64,000 nucleotides of DNA from Nocardioides nitrophenolicus (GTDB taxonomy: Bacteria > Actinomycetota > Actinomycetes > Propionibacteriales > Nocardioidaceae). Location: positions 5,751,018 to 5,815,017 of the forward strand of contig NZ_JAFBBY010000001.1 of assembly GCF_016907515.1 (NCBI RefSeq), written 5' to 3'. Made by a program: the position numbers and the translations under genes. Positions 26,109-35,268 of the stretch are shown one piece after another; position 1 is the first letter of the stretch, and the number at the start of each line of letters is the position of its first letter. The notes below the pieces were generated by a model, which was not told where the DNA came from, ran no database searches, and saw nothing but the letters and a program-made list of their open reading frames with translations.

Positions 26109-26609
26109 ATGGCCGCCCTGCACCCCTGCGAGCGCGTGGGCATCGACTACGTCGACACCGCCCCGCACCGCTTCGCCAACAGCGTCGACCTCGCGATCAC
26201 CCCGGACCAGCTGTTCGAGGTGTTCGCCGACGCCGACGCGTGGCCGCGCTGGGCGAAGGTGATCCGGCACGTCGAGTGGACCTCGCCGCTCCCGCCCGGC
26301 GTCGGCAGCACCCGCGTGGTCTCGATGCTCGGCGGACTCAAGGGTGCCGAGGAGTTCCTGCTCTGGGAGCCCGGCCGGCGAATGGCCTTCCGGTTCAACG
26401 CGGCCTCGGAGCGCTCGATCCGCGCCTTCGCCGAGCGGTACGACGTCGAGCCGACCCCGCGCGGCTGCCGGCTCACCTGGACCCTGGCCCTCGACGTCAG
26501 CGGCCCCGGCCGGCACCTCATGCCGCTCAGCGGCCTGGCCTGCGACCTGGCCTTCCGGTGGTTCCTGAGGAGCCTGCGCCGCTACACCGACGCGCGCTAC
26601 GCCGCCTGA
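26109..26609 (+). CDS. SRPBCC (START-like) family protein
   Basis: A 166-residue protein with the helix-grip fold pattern: VDLAITPDQLFEVFADADAWPRWAKVI, a beta sheet (GSTRVVSMLGG ... RMAFRFNAAS), and a long C-terminal helix (FRWFLRSLRRYTD). SRPBCC proteins bind hydrophobic ligands; the ligand here is unknown. TACTCT lies 6 nt before the ATG and overlaps a KstR-like palindrome, which hints at lipid-linked control. Confidence 0.85.
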   Translation: MAALHPCERVGIDYVDTAPHRFANSVDLAITPDQLFEVFADADAWPRWAKVIRHVEWTSPLPPGVGSTRVVSMLGGLKGAEEFLLWEPGRRMAFRFNAASERSIRAFAERYDVEPTPRGCRLTWTLALDVSGPGRHLMPLSGLACDLAFRWFLRSLRRYTDARYAA

Positions 26610-26619
26610 CCCTCGTCAG

Positions 26620-26635
26620 CCGCACGTTCGTGCGG
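26620..26635. promoter_or_regulatory. hipBA operator-like palindrome O1
   Basis: CCGCACG-TT-CGTGCGG, perfect 7-bp arms around 2 bp. It begins 10 nt after the SRPBCC stop and is the outermost of three copies upstream of hipB. Confidence 0.65.
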
Positions 26636-26681
26636 CCACCCTGGGATAGCGCGGGGTCTCCCGTCGCCGTCCCGCCACAAC

Positions 26682-26697
26682 CCGCACGAACGTGCGG
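26682..26697. promoter_or_regulatory. hipBA operator-like palindrome O2
   Basis: CCGCACG-AA-CGTGCGG, the same arms with the centre inverted. Its centre is 62 bp from O1 and 61 bp from O3, close to six helical turns. It lies upstream of the likely -35 position. Confidence 0.65.
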
Positions 26698-26727
26698 AAA
26701 CCGCGTGCTTCTCCACGCCGAACTGGC

Positions 26728-26733
26728 TATCGT
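26728..26733 (+). promoter_or_regulatory. Putative hipB -10 element
   Basis: TATCGT lies between O2 and O3 and would start transcription near 26740, just before O3. A good -35 is not evident. Repression by HipB bound at O2 and O3 would block this promoter. Confidence 0.35.
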
Positions 26734-26742
26734 TGACTCCAG

Positions 26743-26758
26743 CCGCACGTTCGTGCGG
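26743..26758. promoter_or_regulatory. hipBA operator-like palindrome O3
   Basis: CCGCACG-TT-CGTGCGG, identical to O1. It lies 22 bp before the hipB start codon, just upstream of the ribosome binding site. Confidence 0.65.
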
Positions 26759-26780
26759 TTCCTTCCGAAGGAGGTCACCG

Positions 26781-27008
26781 ATGACTGGCTCCCCGGGCGG
26801 CCACCTGGCTGCCCAGGTCCGCGCCCGTCGGGCCGTGCTGCGGCTCCGCCAGGACGAGCTCGCCGACCTGGCGGGCGTCTCCGAGCGCTTCGTCCACGCC
26901 TTGGAGAAGGGCAAGCGGACCGTGCAGCTCGACAAGGTCGTCGCGGTCCTCAACGCGCTCGGCCTCCACCTGGAGATCCATCGCGGCGCCGACAGCGAGA
27001 TCCGGTGA
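26781..27008 (+). CDS. HipB-type antitoxin, XRE-family DNA-binding protein
   Basis: A 75-residue protein with one helix-turn-helix (about residues 20-62: RQDELADLAGVSERFVHALE). It is the partner-sized XRE protein usual for hipBA loci and probably binds the three palindromes upstream, repressing its own operon. ATG 26781 has a strong ribosome binding site (GAAGGAGG at 26766-26773), in contrast to most neighbours. Its stop overlaps the hipA GTG by 4 bp. Confidence 0.9.
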   Translation: MTGSPGGHLAAQVRARRAVLRLRQDELADLAGVSERFVHALEKGKRTVQLDKVVAVLNALGLHLEIHRGADSEIR

Positions 27009-28228
27009 GCGAGGCCGCCGCACAGCTGCCGTCACTGCGCTTCGTCGAGCGCGCCGACGTCTACAAGGGCGGCCGGGCGGCCGCCACCCTCACGCGGGTC
27101 AGCGACGGCATCGAGTTCCGCTATCGCGACGCCTGGCTCGACGCCGGCGAGGAGCCGGTCGCGACCACGCTCCCCCTCACCAGGGATCCGCTGGTCACCC
27201 CCGGGGGCGCGCTGCCGGCGTACTTCGCCGGCCTGCTTCCCGAAGGTCGTCGCCTGGGCGTGCTGCGACGCGAGACCAAGACGTCGGCCGACGACGAGCT
27301 GACCCTGCTCCTCGCGGTGGGCGCGGACGCGATCGGGGACGTCCAGGCCGTCGCCGAGGGCACCACCCCCGCCGAGGTGCCACCGCGGGTGGCCATCGAG
27401 GACATCGGGCGAATCAGCTTCGCCGACCTTCTCGTCGAGCTGGGCGTGCACGCCCAGCGTGCCGCGCTGCCCGGCGTCCAGGAGAAGACGAGCGCCGCGA
27501 TGATCAACCTGCCCGTCGCCCGGGCCGGCGAGCGCGCGATCCTCAAGCTGAATCCGGTCGACCAGTATCCGCACCTCGTCGAGAACGAGGCCTTCTTCCT
27601 CAGCGCCGCCCACCGCTCCGGCCTCGTCGTCCCCGCCCACGAGCTCGTGACCGACCGGGAGGGAGCCCCCGGTCTTCTCGTCCGCCGCTTCGACCGCGTC
27701 ACGGTCGACGGCACGGTGCGCGCGCTGGCCGTCGAGGACGGGTGCCAGGCCGCGGGACGGCCGCCCGCTGACAAGTACCGCCTCGGCGTCGACCGCGTGT
27801 TCGGAGCCCTCAGCGCCGTCTGTGACGCACCCGCCCTCGCCGGCCGCGACCTCGTTCGTCAGCTGGCCTTCGCCTTCCTGACCGGCAATGGCGACGCTCA
27901 CGCCAAGAACTTCTCGGTGCTGCAGGACGGATCCGGCGAGTGGCGTGTCGCTCCCGCCTACGACCTGCCCTGCTCGCAGGTCTACGGCGACAACACGATG
28001 GCGCTCGCCGTCGGCGGACGCACCGACGCCGGCCTCGGCGCCGACGACCTCATCGCACTCGGCCTCCGGCTGGGCGTCCCCGAGCGAGCCAGCCGCCGGC
28101 TGCTCGACGACCTGACCGCCCGAGCGGACCGTTGGCTACCCGATCTCGACCGGCTCCCGTTCGACGCGGGACGCATCCGCAAGCTGCGCCGGGTGATCGA
28201 CCATCGACGCCAGCGACTCCGGGCCTGA
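27005..28228 (+). CDS. HipA-type Ser/Thr kinase toxin
   Basis: A 407-residue HipA-family kinase. The N-terminal domain has FAGLLPEGRR (about 74-83). GVQEKTS (157-163) matches the GAQEKT ATP-loop motif, the catalytic loop is GNGDAHAKN (294-302; D297), and APAYDL (316-321) supplies the metal-binding Asp. E. coli HipA is inactivated by autophosphorylation of Ser150, just before this loop; residues 139-156 here contain no Ser or Thr. Known HipA kinases phosphorylate tRNA synthetases; the target here is unknown. Confidence 0.9.
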   Translation: MSEAAAQLPSLRFVERADVYKGGRAAATLTRVSDGIEFRYRDAWLDAGEEPVATTLPLTRDPLVTPGGALPAYFAGLLPEGRRLGVLRRETKTSADDELTLLLAVGADAIGDVQAVAEGTTPAEVPPRVAIEDIGRISFADLLVELGVHAQRAALPGVQEKTSAAMINLPVARAGERAILKLNPVDQYPHLVENEAFFLSAAHRSGLVVPAHELVTDREGAPGLLVRRFDRVTVDGTVRALAVEDGCQAAGRPPADKYRLGVDRVFGALSAVCDAPALAGRDLVRQLAFAFLTGNGDAHAKNFSVLQDGSGEWRVAPAYDLPCSQVYGDNTMALAVGGRTDAGLGADDLIALGLRLGVPERASRRLLDDLTARADRWLPDLDRLPFDAGRIRKLRRVIDHRRQRLRA

Positions 28229-28303
28229 CCCGCCGCGCACCGGTTTCGTAAATTCCTGACCGAAGCCCCACGCCGCGGCGTCGCGAGAACATAGCGTCGC
28301 GGG

Positions 28304-28804
28304 ATGCTCCCGCTGCCGCGCGGCCCGCTCGCGCTCCCGCTGGTCACCCTGGTGGCCGCGCTGGCCACCCTGGCCGGCGTACCCGCGGCCGCGGGCGACA
28401 CCGGCCTGCCGAGCCTCACCGTCGGCACGACGGTCCGGGCGGTCGAGCCGACGGTGCAGGAGTACTGCTGGACCTACCCCGACGTGGTCACCCCGGAGGG
28501 CGAGATCGGCTCCAGCACCTGCGACCACCGCAGCCCGCGCAAGGAGCCGACGCTGCGCCACGACGGCGCGCTCCGGCTCACCTTCGCCGCGACCGGCTGG
28601 CGCTGGACGGCGCGCTACCAGAGCCTGCGCTCGACCAGCCCGTCCTGCCGGGCCACGGCACGAGTGCGGCGCGTCGACGAGCACGACTACCGGGTGCGCC
28701 GTCCGGCGCACCACGGCAGCTACCGGGTGACGCTGACCGGCCGCGGGCCGGAGGGGCGGATCGTCGCGGCGTTCGTCTGGCGCTACGGCCGGGGTCCCTG
28801 CTAG
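28304..28804 (+). CDS. Hypothetical secreted protein
   Basis: A 166-residue protein with a signal peptide (hydrophobic about 8-28, then VPAAAGDT, a plausible cleavage site). The mature part is basic, with four Cys (YCW, STCDH, SPSCR and the C-terminal C) that could form two disulfides. I recognise no domain. TAGCGT at 28292-28297 lies 6 nt before the ATG. It converges on the suf operon end with an 8-bp gap. Confidence 0.72.
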   Translation: MLPLPRGPLALPLVTLVAALATLAGVPAAAGDTGLPSLTVGTTVRAVEPTVQEYCWTYPDVVTPEGEIGSSTCDHRSPRKEPTLRHDGALRLTFAATGWRWTARYQSLRSTSPSCRATARVRRVDEHDYRVRRPAHHGSYRVTLTGRGPEGRIVAAFVWRYGRGPC

Positions 28805-28812
28805 ACCCGTCG

Positions 28813-29193
28813 TCAGACGTTGAAGCCGAGGGCGCGCAGCTGCTCGCGACCGTCGGGGGTGATCTTGTCGGGACCCCACGGCGGCATCCAGACCCAGTTG
28901 ATCGCGACGTCGTTGACCAGGCCCTCGAGCGCCGACTCGGTCTGGTCGGTGATCACGTCGGTCAGCGGACAGGCCGCCGAGGTGAGGGTCATGTCGAGGA
29001 CGAGGTTGGTGTTCTCGTCGACGTGGATGCCGTAGACCAGGCCGAGGTCGACCACGTTGATGCCGAGCTCCGGGTCGACGACGTCCTTCATCGCCTCCTC
29101 GATGTCGGCGAGGGCCACGTTGGAGGAGGCGTTCGTGCTGCCGCCGGCCTCGGGGACCTCGGGCAGGTCGCTGTTGTCGATGGACTCGCTCAT
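28813..29193 (-). CDS. sufT: SufT-type metal-sulfur cluster assembly factor
   Basis: A 126-residue MIP18/DUF59 protein. DPELGINVVDLGLVYG and TSAACPLTDVI, with the conserved Cys, are diagnostic. SufT-like proteins help mature Fe-S proteins. The first 25 or so residues form a flexible acidic tail. The start codon shares one base with the sufU stop, and this is the last gene of the suf operon. Confidence 0.92.
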   Translation of the reverse strand: MSESIDNSDLPEVPEAGGSTNASSNVALADIEEAMKDVVDPELGINVVDLGLVYGIHVDENTNLVLDMTLTSAACPLTDVITDQTESALEGLVNDVAINWVWMPPWGPDKITPDGREQLRALGFNV

Positions 29194-29657
29194 CACTTGT
29201 CTCCGTCTCCCGCGACGACCTGCGCCGTCGCGTCCTTCCACGCCATCCAGGACAGCAGCGCGCACTTCACCCGCGCCGGGAACTTCGCCACGCCGGCGAA
29301 CGCGATGCCGTCCTCGAGCACGTCCTCGTCGGGCTCCACGGCGCCCTTGCCCTGCATCAGGGTGAGGAACTCCTGGTGGATCTCCATCGCCTCGTCGACG
29401 CTCTTGCCGACCACGAGGTCGTAGAGCACCGAGGCGGATGCCTGCGAGATCGAGCAGCCGAGGGCGTCGTACGACACGTCGTCGACGACCCCGTCGGCCA
29501 GGTGCACCCGCAGGGTGACCTCGTCGCCACAGGTCGGGTTGACGTGGTGCACCTCGGCCGTGTGGTCGGCGTGCTCCCGCAGCCCCTTACCGTGGGGGTT
29601 CTTGTAGTGGTCGAGGATGATCTCCTGGTACAGGGCATCCAGGTCGGTGGCAGCCAT
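29193..29657 (-). CDS. sufU: Fe-S assembly protein SufU
   Basis: A 154-residue IscU-fold protein. The three conserved Cys are C43 (NPTCGDE), C68 (LGCSISQAS) and C132 (VKCALLSW), with D45 next to the first. In Gram-positive bacteria SufU binds zinc and takes sulfur from SufS. The longer insertion between the second and third Cys is typical of SufU rather than IscU. It lies 3 bp after sufS. Confidence 0.94.
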   Translation of the reverse strand: MAATDLDALYQEIILDHYKNPHGKGLREHADHTAEVHHVNPTCGDEVTLRVHLADGVVDDVSYDALGCSISQASASVLYDLVVGKSVDEAMEIHQEFLTLMQGKGAVEPDEDVLEDGIAFAGVAKFPARVKCALLSWMAWKDATAQVVAGDGDK

Positions 29658-29660
29658 CGC

Positions 29661-30932
29661 TCAGTCCAACTTGAAGTAGGAGCGGGTGTATTCCAGCGCC
29701 TCGACCAGGGCGTCGATCTCACGCGGCTCGGTGTAGAGGTACGACGACATCCGCGTCGAGCTCTGCACCCCGAACCGGGCGTGGGCCGGCTTGGCGCAGT
29801 GGTGGCCGGCGCGCACGGCGATGCCCCGGCTGTCGAGCACCTGCGCGATGTCGTGGGGGTGCACGCCGTCGAGCTCGAAGGAGATCGCGCCGCCGCGCAG
29901 GGCCGCGTCGAGCGGACCGAGCACCGTCAGGCCCTTGACCGAACGCAGGCCGTCGAGGGCGTAGGCGGTGATCGCCTGCTCGTGGGCGTGGATCGCGTCC
30001 AGGCCGATGTGGCCGAGGTACTCCACCGCCGCGCCGAGGCCGATCGCCTCGACGATGGGCGGGGTGCCGGCCTCGAACTTGTGAGGGATGCCGGCGTACG
30101 TCGAGCCCTCCATCCGCACGGTCTCGATCATCTCGCCGCCACCGAGGAACGGGGGCAGCTGGTCGAGCACCGCACGCGAGCCCCACAGCACGCCGATGCC
30201 GGTCGGGCCGACCACCTTGTGGCCGGTGAAGGCCAGCAGGTCGGGGCGCTCCTCGGCCGGCATCGCGGCGAGGTCGATCGGCAGCTGGGGCGCGGCCTGG
30301 GACGCGTCGACGACGACGATGGCGCCGACCGCGTGGGCGCGCCTGGCGATCTCGGCGATCGGGTTGATCGTGCCGAGCATGTTGGACACCCAGGTGAGCG
30401 AGACGACCTTGGTGCGCTCGGTGATCAGCTCGTCGACGTTCGAGAGGTCGAGCCGCCCGTCGTCGGTCAGGCCGAACCAGCGCAGCGTCGCACCCGTGCG
30501 CTGGGTGAGCAGCTGCCACGGCACGATGTTGGAGTGGTGCTCCATCTCGGTGATGACCACCTCGTCACCGGCGCCGACCTGGAGCGGACCCGCCCAGGCC
30601 AGCGTGTTGGCGACCAGGTTGAGCGCCTCGGAGGCGTTCTTGGTGAAGATCACCTCGTCGCGCTCGGGCGCGCCGATGAACGCCGCCACCTTGTCGCGCG
30701 CGGCCTCGAACGCCTCGGTCGACTCCGCGCCGAGCTGGTGCATCGCGCGGGCGATGTTGGCGTTGTGGCGCTCGAGGTGGTCGACCATCGTGTCGATGAC
30801 CACCTGCGGCTTCTGCGAGGTGTTGGCGCTGTCGAGATAGACCAGCGGCAGCCCGCCCGCGAGCGTGCGCTCGAGGATCGGGAAGTCCTTGCGGATGACC
30901 GCCAGCTCCGGGAGGAGCCCCTCCAGGGTCAT
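29661..30932 (-). CDS. sufS: Cysteine desulfurase SufS
   Basis: A 423-residue class V PLP enzyme that removes sulfur from cysteine. TGHKVVGPTG carries the PLP Lys, TEMEHHSNIVPW binds the cofactor, and RAGHHCAKP carries the persulfide Cys. This is the group II (SufS/CsdA) form, which hands sulfur to SufU, encoded next. It starts 2 bp after sufC ends. An ATG start was preferred to longer readings into sufC. Confidence 0.95.
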   Translation of the reverse strand: MTLEGLLPELAVIRKDFPILERTLAGGLPLVYLDSANTSQKPQVVIDTMVDHLERHNANIARAMHQLGAESTEAFEAARDKVAAFIGAPERDEVIFTKNASEALNLVANTLAWAGPLQVGAGDEVVITEMEHHSNIVPWQLLTQRTGATLRWFGLTDDGRLDLSNVDELITERTKVVSLTWVSNMLGTINPIAEIARRAHAVGAIVVVDASQAAPQLPIDLAAMPAEERPDLLAFTGHKVVGPTGIGVLWGSRAVLDQLPPFLGGGEMIETVRMEGSTYAGIPHKFEAGTPPIVEAIGLGAAVEYLGHIGLDAIHAHEQAITAYALDGLRSVKGLTVLGPLDAALRGGAISFELDGVHPHDIAQVLDSRGIAVRAGHHCAKPAHARFGVQSSTRMSSYLYTEPREIDALVEALEYTRSYFKLD

Positions 30933-30934
30933 GG

Positions 30935-31693
30935 TCAGACTCCGGCGGTCGTGAAGCGCTCGTAGCCGTTCGCCTCGAGCTCGTCGGCCAGCTCGGGGCC
31001 ACCCGACTCGGCGATCCGGCCGTCGACGAAGACGTGCACGACGTCGGGCTTCACGTAGCGCAGGATCCGCGTGTAGTGCGTGATCAGCAGCAGGCCCTTG
31101 CCGTCGCGTGCGGCGTAGTCGTTGATGCCGTCGGAGACGACCTTGAGCGCGTCGATGTCGAGACCGGAGTCGATCTCGTCGAGGATCGCGAACTTCGGGT
31201 CGAGCAGGTCGAGCTGGGCGATCTCGGCGCGCTTCTTCTCGCCGCCCGAGAAACCCTCGTTGACCGAGCGCGACGAGAACTGGGTGTCGAGCTTCATCCG
31301 GTCGAGGGCGCCGTTGACGTCCTTGACCCAGGTGCGCAGCTTGGGCGCCTCGCCGTCGATGGCGGTCTTGGCGGTGCGCAGGAAGTTGGCCATCGAGACG
31401 CCGGGCACCTCGACGGGGTACTGCATCGCCAGGAACAGGCCGGCGCGGGCGCGCTCGTCGACGCTCATCTCGAGCACGTTCTCGCCGTCGAGGAGGACCT
31501 CGCCGCCGGTGACGGTGTACTTCGGGTGACCCGCGATGGAGTACGCCGTGGTGGACTTGCCCGAGCCGTTGGGGCCCATGATCGCGTGGGTCTCGCCGTC
31601 CTTGATGGTCAGCGTGACGCCCTTGAGGATCTCCTTGGCTCCGTCCTCGGTGTCGACGGACACCTGCAGGTTCTTGATCTCGAGGGTGCTCAT
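30935..31693 (-). CDS. sufC: Fe-S assembly ATPase SufC
   Basis: A 252-residue soluble ABC ATPase. GPNGSGKST, the signature FSGGEKKR, ILDEIDSGLDID and THYTRIL are the SufC versions of the motifs. SufC powers the SufBCD scaffold. Its ATG overlaps the stop of the Rieske gene (ATGA), keeping the operon translationally coupled. Confidence 0.96.
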   Translation of the reverse strand: MSTLEIKNLQVSVDTEDGAKEILKGVTLTIKDGETHAIMGPNGSGKSTTAYSIAGHPKYTVTGGEVLLDGENVLEMSVDERARAGLFLAMQYPVEVPGVSMANFLRTAKTAIDGEAPKLRTWVKDVNGALDRMKLDTQFSSRSVNEGFSGGEKKRAEIAQLDLLDPKFAILDEIDSGLDIDALKVVSDGINDYAARDGKGLLLITHYTRILRYVKPDVVHVFVDGRIAESGGPELADELEANGYERFTTAGV

Positions 31694-32025
31694 GCGGGGG
31701 TGACTCCATTCAGGGTCGTGGTGACGTCGACGTAGATGTCGCCGTCACGCACTTCGACGGGGAAGGTGGCGACCGGTTCGGTCGCCGGGAGGCTGGTGGG
31801 CTTGCCGGTGCGCAGGTCGAAGGTCGAGCCGTGCAGCCAGCACTCGATGGTGCACTCGGCGACCTCGCCCTCGCTGAGCTGGACCGCGGCGTGGGAGCAG
31901 AGGTCCTGTAGGGCGTAGACGTCGTCGCCGTCGCGGGCGATCGCGACGTCGTAGCGGTCGACGGTGACCCCGAGGGCCTCGTCGGTCGGCACGTCGGCCA
32001 GCGACGCCACGCGCTCGAAGCTCAC
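31690..32025 (-). CDS. Rieske [2Fe-2S] ferredoxin-like protein of the suf operon
   Basis: A 111-residue protein with the Rieske ligand pairs C-S-H (LCSHAAVQLS) and C-W-L-H (IECWLHGSTFD). It has no membrane anchor, so it is cytoplasmic and of the low-potential ferredoxin type. A Rieske protein between sufD and sufC is standard in actinobacteria; its role in cluster assembly is not settled. It is coupled by GTGA to sufD and ATGA to sufC. Confidence 0.92.
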   Translation of the reverse strand: MSFERVASLADVPTDEALGVTVDRYDVAIARDGDDVYALQDLCSHAAVQLSEGEVAECTIECWLHGSTFDLRTGKPTSLPATEPVATFPVEVRDGDIYVDVTTTLNGVTPA

Positions 32026-33185
32026 AGCGCACCCTCGAGGACGTTCTTGGCGAGCTCGGCCTCGACGGTGGCGGCGAGGCTCTCCTCGAGCTCGGGGACG
32101 CCGACCTGACGGATCAGGTCGTTGAAGAAGCCGTGGACGACCAGGCGCTGCGCCTCCTTCTCGGAGATGCCGCGCGAGCGCAGGTAGAACAGCTGCTCGT
32201 CGTCGAACCGCGCCGTCGCGGACGCGTGGCCCGCGCCCTCGATCTCGCCGGTCTCGATCTCCAGGTTGGGGACCGAGTCGGCCTGGCAGCCGTCGGTGAG
32301 GACCAGGTTGCGGTTCTCCTCGTAGGTCTCGATGCCCTCGGCGACCTTGCGGATCAGCACGTTGCCGATCCACACGGTGTGCGCCTTCTCGCCCTGCAGC
32401 GCGCCCTTGTAGACCACGTTCGACTTGGTCTTGGGGGCGGTGTGGTCGACGAAGAGGCGGTGCTCGATGTGCTGTCCGGCGTCGGCGAAGTAGAGGCCGA
32501 GCATCTCCACCGCGCCACCCGGGCCGGCGTAGTCGGCGGTGGTGTCGTGGCGCACCACGTCGCCGCCGAAGGTGATGTCGACGTGCTTGAACTGCGCGTC
32601 GCGGCCCACCCGGATGTGGCGGTGGCCGACGTGGACGGCGTCGTCGGCCCAGTCGTCGATCGACACGACGGTCAGCTGGGCGCCGTCCTCGACCACGATC
32701 TCGACGTTGTCGGCCAGGGTCATCGAGCCCTCGAAGCGGAGCACGACGATGGCCCGGCTGAACCGCTCGGCGCGGATCACGGCGTGCGCCGCCGTGGCCT
32801 CGTCGGTGCCGGTGCCCTCGATGGTCACGAAGACCGGGCGCTCCAGCACCGCCTCGGCCGGGATGGTCACCGCCAGGCTGCTCTTCGTCTCGGCCAGGGC
32901 GCGGGCGGAGATGCGGTCCCACGGCACCAGCCCCGAGACGCCCTTGAGCGAGTCGTCCTCGACCCGCTCGACCTTGACGCCCTCGGGGGCGTCGAAGGTG
33001 GGCGTGTACGACGTGCCGGCGAGCGGCGCGTCGGCGTGGATCTCGCGCAGCCGCTTGAGCGGGGTGAAGCGCCAGATCTCCTCGCGACCGGTCGGCACCT
33101 CGTGGGCGTCGACGTCGAACGATCCTTCGGGGTGGAGGTGGCTCTCGACCTTCTCGAGGGCGTTCTCCAAGACTTCGGCGGTCAT
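32022..33185 (-). CDS. sufD: Fe-S assembly scaffold protein SufD
   Basis: A 387-residue SufBD-fold protein with a right-handed beta-helix core. Typical motifs are EIWRFTPL near the N terminus, KTKSNVVYKGAL and the C-terminal SATARFDDEQLFYLRSRGI. It pairs with SufB. ATG 33185 shares its first base with the sufB stop. Confidence 0.95.
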   Translation of the reverse strand: MTAEVLENALEKVESHLHPEGSFDVDAHEVPTGREEIWRFTPLKRLREIHADAPLAGTSYTPTFDAPEGVKVERVEDDSLKGVSGLVPWDRISARALAETKSSLAVTIPAEAVLERPVFVTIEGTGTDEATAAHAVIRAERFSRAIVVLRFEGSMTLADNVEIVVEDGAQLTVVSIDDWADDAVHVGHRHIRVGRDAQFKHVDITFGGDVVRHDTTADYAGPGGAVEMLGLYFADAGQHIEHRLFVDHTAPKTKSNVVYKGALQGEKAHTVWIGNVLIRKVAEGIETYEENRNLVLTDGCQADSVPNLEIETGEIEGAGHASATARFDDEQLFYLRSRGISEKEAQRLVVHGFFNDLIRQVGVPELEESLAATVEAELAKNVLEGAL

Positions 33186-34603
33186 CAGCCGACGGCACCT
33201 TCCATCTGCAGCTCGATCAGGCGGTTCAGCTCGAGGGCGTACTCCATCGGGAGCTCCTTGGCGATCGGCTCGACGAAGCCGCGCACGATCATCGCCATCG
33301 CCTCGTCCTGCTCCATGCCCCGGGACATCAGGTAGAACAGCTGGTCGTCGGAGACCTTCGAGACCGACGCCTCGTGGCCCATCGACACGTCGTCCTCGCG
33401 GATGTCGACGTAGGGATAGGTGTCGGAGCGGCTGATCTGGTCGACCAGCAGCGCGTCGCACAGCACGTTGGACTTCGAGCCGTGGGCGCCCTCGTTGACC
33501 TGGATCAGGCCGCGGTACGACGTGCGGCCGCCGCCGCGGGCGACCGACTTGGACAGGATCGAGGAGGAGGTGTGGGGCGCGGCGTGGACCATCTTGGCGC
33601 CGGCGTCCTGGTGCTGGCCCTCGCCCGCGAAGGCGATGGAGAGCGTCTCGCCCTTGGCGTGCTCGCCCATCAGGTAGACCGCCGGGTACTTCATGGTCAC
33701 CTTGGAGCCGATGTTGCCGTCGACCCACTCCATCGTCGCACCGGCCTCGCAGACCGCGCGCTTGGTGACGAGGTTGTAGACGTTGTTGGACCAGTTCTGG
33801 ATGGTCGTGTAGCGGCAGCGGCCGCCCTTCTTGACGATGATCTCGACGACCGCGGAGTGCAGCGAGTCGCTGCTGTAGATCGGCGCGGTACAGCCCTCGA
33901 CGTAGTGGACGTAGGCGTCCTCGTCGACGATGATCAGCGTCCGCTCGAACTGGCCCATGTTCTCGGTGTTGATCCGGAAGTAGGCCTGCAGCGGGATGTC
34001 GACGTGGACACCCTTCGGGACGTAGATGAACGAGCCGCCCGACCACACCGAGGTGTTGAGCGCGGAGAACTTGTTGTCACCGACCGGGATGACGGTGCCG
34101 AAGTACTCCTTGAAGAGGTCCTCGTGCTCCTTCAGCGCGGTGTCGGTGTCGAGGAAGATGACGCCCTGCTCCTCCAGGTCCTCGCGGATCTGGTGGTAGA
34201 CGACCTCCGACTCGTACTGCGCGGCGACGCCGGCGACCAGGCGCTGCTTCTCCGCCTCGGGGATGCCGAGCTTGTCGTAGGTGTTCTTGATGTCCTCGGG
34301 CAGGTCCTCCCAGCTCTGGGCCTGCCTCTCGGTGGACCGCACGAAGTACTTGATGTTGTCGAAGTCGATCGCGGACAGGTCGGAGCCCCACGTCGGCATC
34401 GGCTTGCGGTCGAAGAGCTTGAGGCCCTTGAGCCGCAGGTCGAGCATCCAGCCCGGCTCGCTCTTCTTCGAGGAGATGTCGCGCACGACGTCCTCGTTGA
34501 GGCCGCGCTTGGCGTTGGCGCCGACGTCGTTCTTGTCGGACCAGCCGAAGTCGTAGCGACCGATCCCCTTGAGCTCGGGGTTCAGCTCTTCGATCGAGGT
34601 CAT
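33185..34603 (-). CDS. sufB: Fe-S assembly scaffold protein SufB
   Basis: A 472-residue scaffold on which [4Fe-4S] clusters form. [44 protein letters not shown] and the C-terminal [16 protein letters not shown] are hallmark SufB segments. The Cys in EGCTAP is one of the conserved ones. Its ATG overlaps the sufR stop by 4 bp. No intein is present, unlike in some mycobacteria. Confidence 0.97.
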   Translation of the reverse strand: MTSIEELNPELKGIGRYDFGWSDKNDVGANAKRGLNEDVVRDISSKKSEPGWMLDLRLKGLKLFDRKPMPTWGSDLSAIDFDNIKYFVRSTERQAQSWEDLPEDIKNTYDKLGIPEAEKQRLVAGVAAQYESEVVYHQIREDLEEQGVIFLDTDTALKEHEDLFKEYFGTVIPVGDNKFSALNTSVWSGGSFIYVPKGVHVDIPLQAYFRINTENMGQFERTLIIVDEDAYVHYVEGCTAPIYSSDSLHSAVVEIIVKKGGRCRYTTIQNWSNNVYNLVTKRAVCEAGATMEWVDGNIGSKVTMKYPAVYLMGEHAKGETLSIAFAGEGQHQDAGAKMVHAAPHTSSSILSKSVARGGGRTSYRGLIQVNEGAHGSKSNVLCDALLVDQISRSDTYPYVDIREDDVSMGHEASVSKVSDDQLFYLMSRGMEQDEAMAMIVRGFVEPIAKELPMEYALELNRLIELQMEGAVG

Positions 34604-35268
34604 GACGTGACCTGCTCCTTCTGTGTTGAGGGGATGCACGTGGTGCACACCCCGTCGCCGTGGGCGATGGTGGCCAGGCGCTGGACGTGGGTGCCGAGGA
34701 CGCGACCGATGGCCTCGGTCTCGGCCTCGCACAGCTGGGGGAACTCGTGGGCGACGTGGGAGACCGGGCAGTGCTGCTGGCACAGCTGCTCCCCCACCAC
34801 CGGCAGCTCGCGGACCGAGGCGGCATAGCCCTCGTCGGAGAACACCAGCGCGAGCACCTCGGCCGGCGACGCCGCCGGGTGCTCGGCCGCGACCTCGGGG
34901 AAGCGGCGCTCGATGAACGCGGCCCGCCGCTCGGCGAACGCGCGCACCGCCTCCTCCCCGACCGTCTCTGCGAGGAAGCGGATCGCCTCGGTGGCCAGGT
35001 CGTCGTACTGCTGGTCGAAGGCGTCGCGACCACGCTCGGTGAGCGCGAACACCTTCGCCGGGCGACCCCGGCCGCGGGTGCCGGCGGGACGCGGGTCGCG
35101 GGCGTCGACGGCGCCCTCCGCGAGCAGCTGGTCGAGGTGGCGTCGTACGGCCGCGGGGGTGAGCTGGAGGCGCTCCGCGAGCGCCGCCGCCGTGGACGGG
35201 CCGTTGACCAGGATCGAGCGCGCGACGCGCTGACGCGTCGGCTGATCGGTCTCGGTCACGAATTCCAC
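34600..35268 (-). CDS. sufR: SufR-type Fe-S-sensing repressor
   Basis: A 222-residue regulator. The N-terminal winged helix (about 10-75: [17 protein letters not shown]) is followed by an effector domain with C163, C167, C180, C208 and C211, the likely Fe-S ligands. SufR represses its own suf operon when clusters are plentiful (known in cyanobacteria and mycobacteria). As first gene of the operon it is autoregulated. GTG 35268 has CACACT 6 nt upstream; GTG 35259 is an alternative. Confidence 0.92.
   Translation of the reverse strand: MEFVTETDQPTRQRVARSILVNGPSTAAALAERLQLTPAAVRRHLDQLLAEGAVDARDPRPAGTRGRGRPAKVFALTERGRDAFDQQYDDLATEAIRFLAETVGEEAVRAFAERRAAFIERRFPEVAAEHPAASPAEVLALVFSDEGYAASVRELPVVGEQLCQQHCPVSHVAHEFPQLCEAETEAIGRVLGTHVQRLATIAHGDGVCTTCIPSTQKEQVTS

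Noticed and set aside
29376..30965. Large plus-strand open frame opposite sufS
   Set aside because: Its translation is Arg/Val/Asp-rich low complexity without domain motifs, while the minus strand encodes a complete SufS.
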